From assembly GCA_904501675.1 (NCBI GenBank), contig CAJGCL010000051.1, positions 1 through 13,434 on the forward strand: a stretch of 13,434 nt of DNA, given 5' to 3'. Positions 1 through 6,544 of the stretch are shown here, piece by piece. Source of the stretch: Clostridiaceae bacterium. GTDB taxonomy: Bacteria; Bacillota; Clostridia; Oscillospirales; Acutalibacteraceae. The notes under the pieces are model-generated. The model had not been told where the DNA came from. It searched no databases and was given only the letters and a program-made list of their open reading frames with translations. The position numbers were made by a program, and so were the translations under genes. Numbering within the stretch: the stretch's first letter is position 1; each line of letters opens with the position of its first letter.

Positions 1-54
1 GTAACACCTATTCCTCACAACGGCTGCCGTCCACCAAAAAGAAGACGTGTATAA
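1..54 (+). CDS. rpsK: 30S ribosomal protein S11, C-terminal fragment
   Basis: Only the last 17 codons are inside the window, with the TAA stop at 52-54. The translated tail VTPIPHNGCRPPKRRRV is the highly conserved C-terminus of bacterial S11, which lies on the 30S platform near the mRNA exit. The gene is cut by the window edge, not broken. It is followed 21 bp later by rpsD with a strong Shine-Dalgarno between them, the usual order of the alpha operon in Gram-positive bacteria. Confidence 0.95.
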   Translation, partial: VTPIPHNGCRPPKRRRV

Positions 55-75
55 CATAATAGGAGGAAACGAATT

Positions 76-702
76 ATGGCAAGATATACCGGTGCGGTAT
101 GCAAACTCTGTCGTCGTGAGGGCCAGAAGCTCTTCTTAAAGGGTGGCAGATGCTATACCAATAAATGTGCTTTAGAGCGTCGTTCTTATGCACCAGGCCA
201 GCATGGTCAGGGTCGTAAGAAGGTTTCAGAATACGGCATGCAGCTTCGTGAGAAGCAGAAAGCAAGACGTTATTATGGCGTTCTCGAAGGACAGTTCCAC
301 AAGTATTTCCTTATGGCTGAGAAGATGCCTGGTCAGGCTGGTGAAAACCTTCTCAAGATTTGCGAAAGCCGTTTGGATAATATAGTTTACCTTCTTGGCT
401 GGGCAGATTCCAGAGCAGAAGGCAGACAGCTCGTTACACATGGTCATTTCTGTGTAAACGGCAAAAAGGTTGATATTCCTTCATACCTTTGCAAAGCAGG
501 GGATGTAATTTCAATTAAGGAAAAATCAGCTCAGACCGACGCATTTAAGAATATTATTGAAGCTAACGCAAGCCGTCCTGTTCCAGCATGGCTTGACCTC
601 AATCGTGAAGCACTTTCCGGTAAGGTTGTTAACCTTCCTGAAAGAGATCAGATTGAAGTTCCTGTTGCAGAGCATCTTATCGTCGAGTTCTATTCAAAAT
701 AA
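76..702 (+). CDS. rpsD: 30S ribosomal protein S4 (zinc-knuckle form)
   Basis: S4 is a primary 16S rRNA binder that nucleates assembly of the 30S body. At 208 aa it has normal length. The N-terminal region carries four cysteines (C9, C12, C26, C31) in a CxxC...Cx4C pattern, the zinc-binding version of S4; many Bacillus S4 proteins lack these cysteines. The PGQHG and SEYGMQL motifs follow, and the S4 RNA-binding domain (about residues 96-160, with SRLDNIVYLLGWADSRAEGRQLVTHGHFCVNG) is intact. The start is fixed by AGGAGG at 61-66, nine bases before the ATG. It lies 21 bp after rpsK and 79 bp before rpoA, so it is part of the alpha operon. S4 is a known translational autoregulator in other bacteria, but no leader for that is visible here. 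Confidence 0.98.
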   Translation: MARYTGAVCKLCRREGQKLFLKGGRCYTNKCALERRSYAPGQHGQGRKKVSEYGMQLREKQKARRYYGVLEGQFHKYFLMAEKMPGQAGENLLKICESRLDNIVYLLGWADSRAEGRQLVTHGHFCVNGKKVDIPSYLCKAGDVISIKEKSAQTDAFKNIIEANASRPVPAWLDLNREALSGKVVNLPERDQIEVPVAEHLIVEFYSK

Positions 703-781
703 TGCTCTTTAGCCTCACGCCTTTATTGAAAGGCAAAACAAAAATCGCAGCTTGACTGTGAAATTTTAAGGAGGGTTTGGT

Positions 782-1732
782 ATGATTGGTATCGAGAAAC
801 CAGAGGTAAAATTTATCGGCTCAGCAGAAGATTCAGCATACGGTACATTTGTTGTAGAACCGCTTGAAAGAGGTTTCGGTACAACACTTGGAAACAGCCT
901 TCGTAGAGTTCTTCTTTCATCTCTTCCAGGCTACGCTATCACTTCTGTAAAGATTGATAATGTTCTTCACGAATTCTCAACAATCCCCAACGTAAAAGAG
1001 GATGTTACCGAGATAGTTCTTAACCTTAAGGGCGTTATTCTCAAAATACACGGAGACGGGCCAAAGATTATGTATATCGAGGCAAACGGCTCCGGTGAAA
1101 TCACAGCGGGTGACATCAAAGCTGACTCAGAGGTTGAAATTCTTAACCCTGAGCACCATATTGCAACACTTGATGCTGATGCACATGTTGTTATGGAGCT
1201 TACAGCTGATAAGGGCAGAGGATATGTATCTTCTGACAGAAACAAACAGATTCTTGAGCCTGCAATTGGCGTTATCGCTATTGACTCAATCTATACACCC
1301 GTATTAAAGGTTAACTACACTGTAGATAATACTCGTGTAGGTCAGATTACCGACTACGACAAGCTTATAATCGAGGTTTGGACTGATGGTACAATTTCTG
1401 CAAAAGACGCTGTATCATATGCCGCAAAGATTCTCACTGAGCACCTTAATCTCTTTGTTGAACTTTCTGATGAAGTTTCAGGTACAGAGATTATGATTGA
1501 CAAGGATGATTCTGAAAACGGTAAGGTTCTTGAAACAACAATTGAAGAGCTTGATCTTTCAGTTCGTTCATTCAACTGTCTTAAGAGAGCCGGTATCAAT
1601 ACTGTTGAAGATTTAATCAACAAAACAGAAGATGATATGATGAAGGTAAGAAACCTTGGCAGAAAGTCTCTTGAAGAGGTTATTGCTAAGTTAGCATCCC
1701 TTAATCTTTCTCTTCGTGATGAGGACGAATAA
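782..1732 (+). CDS. rpoA: DNA-directed RNA polymerase subunit alpha
   Basis: Alpha dimerises to nucleate RNA polymerase assembly, and its C-terminal domain contacts UP-element DNA and activators. The 316 aa length matches the family (about 315). The N-terminal assembly domain spans roughly residues 1-230, with the conserved stretch GFGTTLGNSLRRVLLSSLPG near residue 31. The C-terminal domain spans about 245-310 with the SVRSFNCLKRAGI helix, which holds the DNA-contacting arginine, and NLGRKSLEEV near the end. The start follows AAGGAGGG at 769-776. The gene sits between rpsD and rplQ as expected and is probably cotranscribed with both. Nothing unusual is seen. Confidence 0.98.
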   Translation: MIGIEKPEVKFIGSAEDSAYGTFVVEPLERGFGTTLGNSLRRVLLSSLPGYAITSVKIDNVLHEFSTIPNVKEDVTEIVLNLKGVILKIHGDGPKIMYIEANGSGEITAGDIKADSEVEILNPEHHIATLDADAHVVMELTADKGRGYVSSDRNKQILEPAIGVIAIDSIYTPVLKVNYTVDNTRVGQITDYDKLIIEVWTDGTISAKDAVSYAAKILTEHLNLFVELSDEVSGTEIMIDKDDSENGKVLETTIEELDLSVRSFNCLKRAGINTVEDLINKTEDDMMKVRNLGRKSLEEVIAKLASLNLSLRDEDE

Positions 1733-1757
1733 GATATTTCTCAAAGGAGTGATTTAG

Positions 1758-2099
1758 ATGCCAGGAACAAGAAAACTCGGCAGAGCAAGTGATCACCGCG
1801 ATGCTATGCTTCGCAACATGGTTACATCTTTACTTGAAAATGGTAAGATGACAACTACAGTCACAAGAGCAAAAGAAGTTCGCGCTATGGCTGAAAAGAT
1901 GATTACTCTCGCTAAGGTTGACAGTCTCCACAACAAGAGACAGGCATTAGCTTATATTACTAAGGAAGATGTAGTTAAAAAGCTTTTTGACGAAATCGCA
2001 CCTAAGTATAAAGATGTTAACGGCGGTTACTGCCGCTTAATCAAGACTGAAGCTCGCCGCGGTGACGCAGCAGAGATGTGCATTCTTGAATTAGTTTGA
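1758..2099 (+). CDS. rplQ: 50S ribosomal protein L17
   Basis: L17 binds 23S rRNA near the peptide exit tunnel. The N-terminal block PGTRKLGRASDHRDAMLRNM and the VTRAKEVRAMAEKMITLAK segment are diagnostic. The length of 113 aa is the compact form usual in Firmicutes. AAAGGAG at 1743-1749 supports the start, 25 bp after the rpoA stop. It is the last gene of the alpha operon: a strong terminator follows within 10 bp and the next gene is convergent. In many Clostridia the run continues with the ecfA/ecfT energy-coupling genes, truA, rplM and rpsI, so the locus has been broken or rearranged at this point. Confidence 0.98.
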   Translation: MPGTRKLGRASDHRDAMLRNMVTSLLENGKMTTTVTRAKEVRAMAEKMITLAKVDSLHNKRQALAYITKEDVVKKLFDEIAPKYKDVNGGYCRLIKTEARRGDAAEMCILELV

Positions 2100-2108
2100 T
2101 TTAAGTGT

Positions 2109-2140
2109 AAAGCACCTGACATTTGTCAGGTGCTTTTAAT
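2109..2140 (+). terminator. Rho-independent terminator of the alpha operon
   Basis: A 13-bp perfect inverted repeat (AAAGCACCTGACA at 2109-2121 against 2124-2136) is followed by a T-rich tail. The innermost pair or two must open, because only two bases separate the arms. It begins 9 bp after the rplQ stop and points away from the operon. Confidence 0.9.
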
Positions 2141-2181
2141 TTTATATCCCCCTTGAAAATAACAGCTTTTCAAGGGGGATA
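2138..2181 (-). terminator. Terminator of murC
   Basis: A 15-bp perfect stem (2145-2159 with 2167-2181), with five consecutive G-C pairs and a 7-base loop, lies 21 bp beyond the murC stop. On the minus strand it is followed by an A/T-rich stretch (TAAAATT). With the adjacent rplQ terminator it insulates two convergent transcripts. Confidence 0.8.
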
Positions 2182-2202
2182 ATACTACATATTTAGTTTT
2201 AA

Positions 2203-3567
2203 TTATATATCAAGAACTATTTTAGCAATTTTGTAAACATCACCACAACCGAGAGTAAGAACTAAATCTCCTTCGCCGATATTTTTCTTTAAGTAATCTG
2301 CAACTTTGGGGAAGGTATCAAACCAAACAGAACCAGGGATTTCATCTGCAAGGTCTTGTGTTGTAATGCCGTAAGTGTTGATTTCTCTTGAACCCATAAT
2401 TTCAGTAAGAACTACATTGTCTGCTATTGAAAGAGCTTTTGCAAACGCATCTAGGTGTAACTTTGTTCTACTGAAGGTAAATGGTTGGAAAACTGCCCAA
2501 ACACGCTTATAATCCATCTTTTTAGCAGCCGAAAGTGTAACTTCAAGCTCTGCCGGATGGTGAGCGTAGTCATCAACAATATCTGCGCCATTATATGTGC
2601 CTAAAAACTCAAAGCGTCTTCCAGCACCTTTAAATGTTATAATACTTTTTTTGCATTGTTCAACTGTTGCACCACAGTACATTGCAGTAGCAATTGCAGC
2701 AAGGGAGTTGAGAACATTATGTTCACCTGGAACGCTAAGTTCAATTCTTTCCTGTAACTGACCATTGATGTAAAGGTCGTAGCAAGGGAAAGCACCATTA
2801 TTAAAGCCAACATTTTTAGCAGAGTAAGCGCATTTTTCGGATGTACCAAAAGAAATCATTTCTTTACTTTCAACACCAACAAGGCTGTCGAGAGTGTTTT
2901 GGTCATCACCGTTATAAATGACTGCCTTTGTTGACATATCAGCAAATTTTCTGAATGAAGCTTCAAGATTTTCAAGAGTCTTAAAATATTCCATATGGTC
3001 TCTGTCAATATTGAGAATAACGCTTATATCAGGTGTAAGGTCAAGAAATGTATCTTTATATTCACAAGCCTCGCAAACAAGAATATCACTTTTGCCTACT
3101 CTGCCGTTTGTACCGGTGAGAGGAAGCTTACCACCAATAATCGCTGAGGGATCAAAGTTGTTATCAATTAGAATATGAGAAAGCATAGATGTTACAGTTG
3201 TTTTGCCGTGTGTACCGCAAACACCTATACACCTATCATAATTTCTTGTAAAGTAGCCAAAAAGCTTACTTCTTTCAAAAGTAGGGATACCGCTTTCTTT
3301 AGCAGCAACAAGCTCAGGGTTGTCAGGAAGAAGGGCAGCTGTATACACAACCATATCAGCGCCAACTATATTTTCTGCTTTCTGACCCATAGTAACAGGT
3401 ATACCGAGAGCACGAATTCTCTTTAATGTATCTGATTCATTGTTATCAGAGCCTGTAAGGTAATGGCCCTGAGAATGCAAAATCTCGGCTAAAGGACACA
3501 TTCCGCTTCCGCCGATTCCTATAAAATGAATTCGTTTTGCATTTTTTATGGCTTCATCTATTAACAT
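2203..3567 (-). CDS. murC: UDP-N-acetylmuramate--L-alanine ligase
   Basis: MurC adds L-alanine to UDP-MurNAc with ATP, the first amino-acid step of cytoplasmic peptidoglycan precursor synthesis. From the chosen ATG the protein is 454 aa, normal for the family. The N-terminal UDP-binding Rossmann motif GIGGSGM is at residues 17-23, the ATP P-loop GTHGKTT is at about 118-124, and the central DRDHMEYF and C-terminal DYAHHPAE motifs are present. An in-frame GTG lies six codons upstream, but GAAAGGG at 3577-3583 sits nine bases before the ATG at 3567 and overlaps that GTG, so the ATG is preferred. The gene is alone on its transcript or downstream of queT (76 bp gap), with a candidate promoter of its own. 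It is not in a division-cell wall cluster here. Confidence 0.96.
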   Translation of the reverse strand: MLIDEAIKNAKRIHFIGIGGSGMCPLAEILHSQGHYLTGSDNNESDTLKRIRALGIPVTMGQKAENIVGADMVVYTAALLPDNPELVAAKESGIPTFERSKLFGYFTRNYDRCIGVCGTHGKTTVTSMLSHILIDNNFDPSAIIGGKLPLTGTNGRVGKSDILVCEACEYKDTFLDLTPDISVILNIDRDHMEYFKTLENLEASFRKFADMSTKAVIYNGDDQNTLDSLVGVESKEMISFGTSEKCAYSAKNVGFNNGAFPCYDLYINGQLQERIELSVPGEHNVLNSLAAIATAMYCGATVEQCKKSIITFKGAGRRFEFLGTYNGADIVDDYAHHPAELEVTLSAAKKMDYKRVWAVFQPFTFSRTKLHLDAFAKALSIADNVVLTEIMGSREINTYGITTQDLADEIPGSVWFDTFPKVADYLKKNIGEGDLVLTLGCGDVYKIAKIVLDI

Positions 3568-3597
3568 ATAAAACAGCCCTTTCACAAGTCTCTGATA

Positions 3598-3626
3598 ATT
3601 ATACTCTAAATTAGTTCAAAAATAAA
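3598..3626 (-). promoter_or_regulatory. Candidate sigma-A promoter of murC
   Basis: On the minus strand a perfect -10 TATAAT (3598-3603) lies 17 bp from a weak -35 TTTATT (3621-3626). The start of transcription would be about 25 bases before the murC ATG, leaving a leader just long enough for the GAAAGGG ribosome binding site. The -35 match is poor, so confidence is moderate. Confidence 0.45.
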
Positions 3627-3643
3627 CCCTATGATAAAAAATA

Positions 3644-4135
3644 TTATTGTAATTTCTTTATTATATCTCTTTTAAATAGTGTTTTTTGGAGAAGTGTGCC
3701 GAGAATACCACAAGAAATAAATTCGCCTATAAAAACAGTAAGCGCAAAGTACCAATATGTACCTTCAAGTGCATACACATTTACAAGCACAAAAGGAACA
3801 ATTATTGTGTTTGCAAGCATAGGTGGAATAGTAGCAAGAAGTTTATGCTTTCTTAGTAAGTAAGTACCTACAGCACCTATAAGCGTAGCAAAACTTCCTA
3901 AAATAATATCCCAAAGAGCGCAGCCTGTGAGAATGTTAGCAAGAAGACAACCTATAAATACACCCGGAATGGCATATGGTGTAAATATGGGCAATATTGT
4001 AAGTGCTTCTGATAGCCTCACTTGAATTGCTCCGCTTGCAAGCCCGAAGGCAGATGCAACAAAGGTTAATACAACGTACGCGGCTGCAATAAGTGCAGCC
4101 ATGGCGATGCCTTGAATTTTCTTTCTGTTTTTCAA
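3644..4135 (-). CDS. queT: QueT-like transporter (ECF S component, queuosine precursor)
   Basis: This predicted substrate-binding membrane subunit of an energy-coupling factor transporter is thought to import a queuosine precursor such as preQ1 or queuine. The protein is about 163 aa and very hydrophobic, with roughly five to six membrane segments. The early motif IQVRLSEALTILPIFTPYAIPG is typical of QueT. I place the start at TTG 4135, because GGAG (4145-4148) lies nine bases upstream and the resulting N-terminus (KNRKKIQGIAMAALIAAAY) is what the family shows. An ATG at 4150 has no ribosome binding site and lies inside the proposed riboswitch tail. The ATP-binding and T subunits are not in the window and are presumably shared ones encoded elsewhere. 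The riboswitch-like leader independently supports the substrate assignment. Confidence 0.85.
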   Translation of the reverse strand: MKNRKKIQGIAMAALIAAAYVVLTFVASAFGLASGAIQVRLSEALTILPIFTPYAIPGVFIGCLLANILTGCALWDIILGSFATLIGAVGTYLLRKHKLLATIPPMLANTIIVPFVLVNVYALEGTYWYFALTVFIGEFISCGILGTLLQKTLFKRDIIKKLQ

Positions 4136-4144
4136 TTTAATCAA

Positions 4145-4186
4145 CTCCATAGTTTTTATTATTGTGAGGATGGTTTCGAACTCACA
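4145..4186 (-). promoter_or_regulatory. Candidate preQ1-I riboswitch in the queT leader
   Basis: Read on the minus strand, a 6-bp stem (TGTGAG with CTCACA) encloses the 12-base loop TTCGAAACCATC. An A-rich tail (AATAATAAAAACT) follows, then ATGGAG. This is the build of a class I preQ1 aptamer: short P1, loop beginning TTC, a C just before the 3' strand, and an A-rich tail running into the Shine-Dalgarno. The 12-base loop is the same length as in the B. subtilis queC aptamer as I recall it. Loop CCAT (4170-4173) can pair with tail ATGG (4147-4150), forming an H-type pseudoknot that covers part of the GGAG ribosome binding site. That would give translational repression when ligand is bound. No covariance search was possible. 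The canonical P2 pairing is not obvious. Confidence 0.68.
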
Positions 4187-4189
4187 GTT

Positions 4190-4219
4190 TATATAAAAAA
4201 TGCCTTGAATATTCGTTAA
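4190..4219 (-). promoter_or_regulatory. Candidate promoter of queT
   Basis: On the minus strand TTAACG (4214-4219) and TATATA (4190-4195) are separated by 18 bp. Transcription would begin at about 4183-4186, right at the first stem of the proposed riboswitch. This fits a very short leader but also means the outermost base pair may be missing. Hexamer matches are modest. Confidence 0.35.
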
Positions 4220-4249
4220 AAAAGACACTTTTTATTTTGGAAAATAATG

Positions 4250-4258
4250 TGTTATATT
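4250..4258 (+). promoter_or_regulatory. Candidate extended -10 promoter of the thuA-SGNH unit
   Basis: TGTTATATT (TGn immediately before TATATT at 4253-4258) lies 33 bp before the ThuA ATG. No convincing -35 is visible. It lies back-to-back with the queT promoter within about 50 bp. Confidence 0.35.
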
Positions 4259-4291
4259 ATATCATATAAAATGAAAACAGAGGTGTATTAT

Positions 4292-5026
4292 ATGATTAAC
4301 GTAACAATATGGAACGAAGGACGACACGAAATTGAATCTGACGAAGTGCGCGCAGTGTATCCCAATGGTATACACAACTGCATTAAAAACTTTTTAAGCA
4401 TCAATGATGACCTTAATATAAGAACAGCGGTTCTCGATGACACTGATAACGGTCTTCCAGACGATGTTTTAGAGAACACAGATGTACTTCTTTGGTGGGG
4501 GCATATGGCTCATGAGTGTGTGCCGGATGAATTGGTTGAAAAGGTTTATAACCGTGTTATGAGAGGTATGGGCTTTATCGCTCTTCACTCTGCTCATTTT
4601 TCAAAACCATTTAAACGCCTTATGGGAACAACATGTTCTCTTAAGTGGCGCGATGGAGATAGAGAACGCCTTTGGTGCATAAGCCCTAACCACCCGATTG
4701 CAAAGGATATTCCTGAAAGCTTCAATATTCCTGTTGAGGAAATGTATGGTGAACGCTTTGATATACCAACACCTGATGAAATTGTGTTCATGGGTTGGTT
4801 CAAAGGCGGCGAGGTGTTCCGCTCAGGTTGTTGCTGGAACAGAGGCTTAGGAAAGGTTTTCTATTTCCAGCCCGGTCACGAAAGCAATCCTACATACCAT
4901 ATTCCTGAAATACAAAAAATAGTTACAAACGCGGTTTATTGGGTAGCACCTGGAAAGGTGATTCCTGAGGTTGAGTGTCCATGGGTTCCTTCTTTAGAAG
5001 AAGCATATGACGGACCCAATAAATAA
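4292..5026 (+). CDS. ThuA-domain protein (trehalose-utilisation type)
   Basis: ThuA-family proteins have a class I glutamine-amidotransferase-like flavodoxin fold and are linked to sugar (trehalose, sucrose) metabolism, but their exact reaction is not established. The protein is 244 aa from the ATG at 4292, which has AGAGGTG at 4279-4285 six bases upstream; an ATG further upstream at 4247 lacks such a site. Visible motifs are the N-terminal VTIWNEGRHE, YPNGIH near residue 23, WWGHMAHE near 68, GFIALHSAHFSKPF near 93 and FYFQPGHE near 195, arranged as in the family. No signal peptide is seen, so it is cytoplasmic. It is 33 bp upstream of an SGNH hydrolase and probably cotranscribed with it. 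That suggests a joint role in handling an acylated glycan or sugar, but this is inference. Confidence 0.88.
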   Translation: MINVTIWNEGRHEIESDEVRAVYPNGIHNCIKNFLSINDDLNIRTAVLDDTDNGLPDDVLENTDVLLWWGHMAHECVPDELVEKVYNRVMRGMGFIALHSAHFSKPFKRLMGTTCSLKWRDGDRERLWCISPNHPIAKDIPESFNIPVEEMYGERFDIPTPDEIVFMGWFKGGEVFRSGCCWNRGLGKVFYFQPGHESNPTYHIPEIQKIVTNAVYWVAPGKVIPEVECPWVPSLEEAYDGPNK

Positions 5027-5059
5027 TTATACCATAAAACTTATGGAAGGTAAATACAA

Positions 5060-5698
5060 ATGAAAAGATTTTTGTTTCAAGGCGACTCTATAACTGATGT
5101 AAGCAGAGTAGATGTCGACGATGGTGGAGCTGGCAGTTATCTTTTTGGCTATGGCTACCCCAATCTTCTGGCGGCAGATTTCCTCAAAAATCGCAAAGGA
5201 GAATTTGATTTTATAAACAGAGGCGTCAGCGGCGACAGAATTGTTGACCTTTATGCCAGAATTAAAGACGATATAATAAACCTTAAGCCTGATATTATGT
5301 CTATTCTCATAGGCGTAAATGATGTTTGGCACGAGCTTTCTGTTCAGAATGGCGTGTGTGCAGAAAAGTTTGAAAAAATCTATTCAATGCTTATTGAAGA
5401 AATTAAAGAAGCATTGCCGGATATAAAAATAATAATTCTTGCTCCTTTTGTTCTTAAAGGCTCAGGCACAGAAATGTATTATGACGAATTTCGTGTTGAG
5501 GTCACAAAAAGAGCGGAGTGCGCAAAACGTGTTGCAGAAAAATACAATCTAAAATATGTGCCTCTTCAGAATGCATTTGACGAAGCATCAACAGACGGAG
5601 ATACAACATATTGGACTACAGATGGTGTTCACCCAACTGCAGCAGGACATCAGATAATTAAAGAGGCGCTTACAAAAGAGTTGAATAATTTATTATAA
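5060..5698 (+). CDS. SGNH/GDSL-family hydrolase (esterase)
   Basis: This is a serine esterase of the SGNH fold; family members deacylate lipids, polysaccharides or small esters. All four blocks are present in 212 aa. GDS puts the nucleophile at S10, the block II glycine is in NRGVSGD (G55), GVND places N87, and TTDGVHPT supplies D188 and H191 near the C-terminus. No signal peptide is seen, so it is likely cytoplasmic, acting on an imported substrate rather than on the cell surface. The ATG follows GGAAGG at 5045-5050. It lies 33 bp after the ThuA gene and before a strong terminator, so the two form one transcript. Related clostridial proteins are often annotated as acetyl esterases of carbohydrates; the substrate here is unknown. 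Confidence 0.92.
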   Translation: MKRFLFQGDSITDVSRVDVDDGGAGSYLFGYGYPNLLAADFLKNRKGEFDFINRGVSGDRIVDLYARIKDDIINLKPDIMSILIGVNDVWHELSVQNGVCAEKFEKIYSMLIEEIKEALPDIKIIILAPFVLKGSGTEMYYDEFRVEVTKRAECAKRVAEKYNLKYVPLQNAFDEASTDGDTTYWTTDGVHPTAAGHQIIKEALTKELNNLL

Positions 5699-5703
5699 AT
5701 TTT

Positions 5704-5747
5704 ACACCCTTGTTTACACTTATTGATGTAAACAAGGGTGTTTTTTG
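5704..5747 (+). terminator. Strong terminator of the thuA-SGNH unit
   Basis: A 15-bp perfect stem (ACACCCTTGTTTACA at 5704-5718 with 5727-5741), an 8-base loop and a run of Ts follow the stop codon by 5 bp. The convergent metallo-hydrolase gene ends right beside it at 5748, so the hairpin probably serves both directions, although the T-run favours the plus strand. Confidence 0.92.
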
Positions 5748-6539
5748 TTATAGAATTATCATGTTGTCATTGTTTTCAGGTTCTGCAACCTTGAGGAAAT
5801 AATCTCTGTTTTCCAGAGCACCCATCTCTCGTAATGCATTTGTTGCTGTTTCGTATGCAAGCTGTGGGGTATTGTTTTCCATACTTAAGTGGGCAAGAAT
5901 AAAATGGGTTGAGCCTTTATTTACAAGGGCTCTTAAAGCATCTGCGCACGTATCATTTGAAAGATGGCCAATATTTGAAAGAATACGTTTTTGCAACTGG
6001 AAAGGGTAGGGACCGGTTTTTAACATATCAACATCGTGATTGGATTCGAGATACACTAGTCGGCAACCTGTTATGTCGCTTAAAAGCTCTGTTGATATGT
6101 AGCCAGTATCCGTAGCAATAGCAGCTTTTGTTACGCCATCGCAACCGGTTATAATATAACCTCTGCCATCTGCACAGTCATGCGAAGTTTTTATAGGTTT
6201 TATATCCAAGTCTGCTACCTGTATGTTTTCTGTTACAGATATATCTATATGCTTACCTGTGAGCACGCCTTTGTTTTTTAATGCTGCTAACGTACCTGTA
6301 GAAGCATATACAGGTATGTTATGTTTTGCAGCAAAAACACTAAGACCATTAATATGGTCGGTATGCTCGTGGGTTACGAATATACCTTTTATCGAATCGG
6401 CTTCTACGCCGATTTTTTTTAACATCAAGTCAGTCTGTTTGGCACTTCTGCCTACATCTACAAGAATTCCACCTGAATTATCTCCTATGTAAACAGAATT
6501 GCCGCTGCTTGATGAAAACAGCGGACAAAACTTAAGCAT
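5748..6539 (-). CDS. MBL-fold metallo-hydrolase, YycJ/WalJ-like
   Basis: This metallo-beta-lactamase-fold protein of the YycJ (WalJ) subfamily is 263 aa. The metal-binding motif is VTHEHTDH, with H57, H59, D61 and H62. Later ligands are likely in TSHDCADG, IATDTGYIS and LESNHD. The stretch LESNHDVDMLKTGPYPFQLQ followed by GHLSND is characteristic of this subfamily. Family members act as DNA exonucleases and are linked in other Firmicutes to the WalRK cell-wall two-component locus. Here no walRK genes are near. Instead the gene starts five bases after the murA stop, with its GAGGA ribosome binding site inside the end of murA, so translation is probably coupled. The link to a wall enzyme fits the theme but does not prove function. 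Confidence 0.9.
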   Translation of the reverse strand: MLKFCPLFSSSSGNSVYIGDNSGGILVDVGRSAKQTDLMLKKIGVEADSIKGIFVTHEHTDHINGLSVFAAKHNIPVYASTGTLAALKNKGVLTGKHIDISVTENIQVADLDIKPIKTSHDCADGRGYIITGCDGVTKAAIATDTGYISTELLSDITGCRLVYLESNHDVDMLKTGPYPFQLQKRILSNIGHLSNDTCADALRALVNKGSTHFILAHLSMENNTPQLAYETATNALREMGALENRDYFLKVAEPENNDNMIIL

Positions 6540-6544
6540 ATTAA

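Noticed and set aside
719..734. Small hairpin GCCTTT-ATTG-AAAGGC between rpsD and rpoA
   Set aside because: It is only 6 bp with no U-run after it, and an A-rich stretch follows. It is not a terminator, and there is no evidence for a regulatory site.
4247..4291. Upstream ATG at 4247 for the ThuA protein
   Set aside because: It overlaps the proposed -10 region, lacks a ribosome binding site and adds 15 residues not typical of the family.
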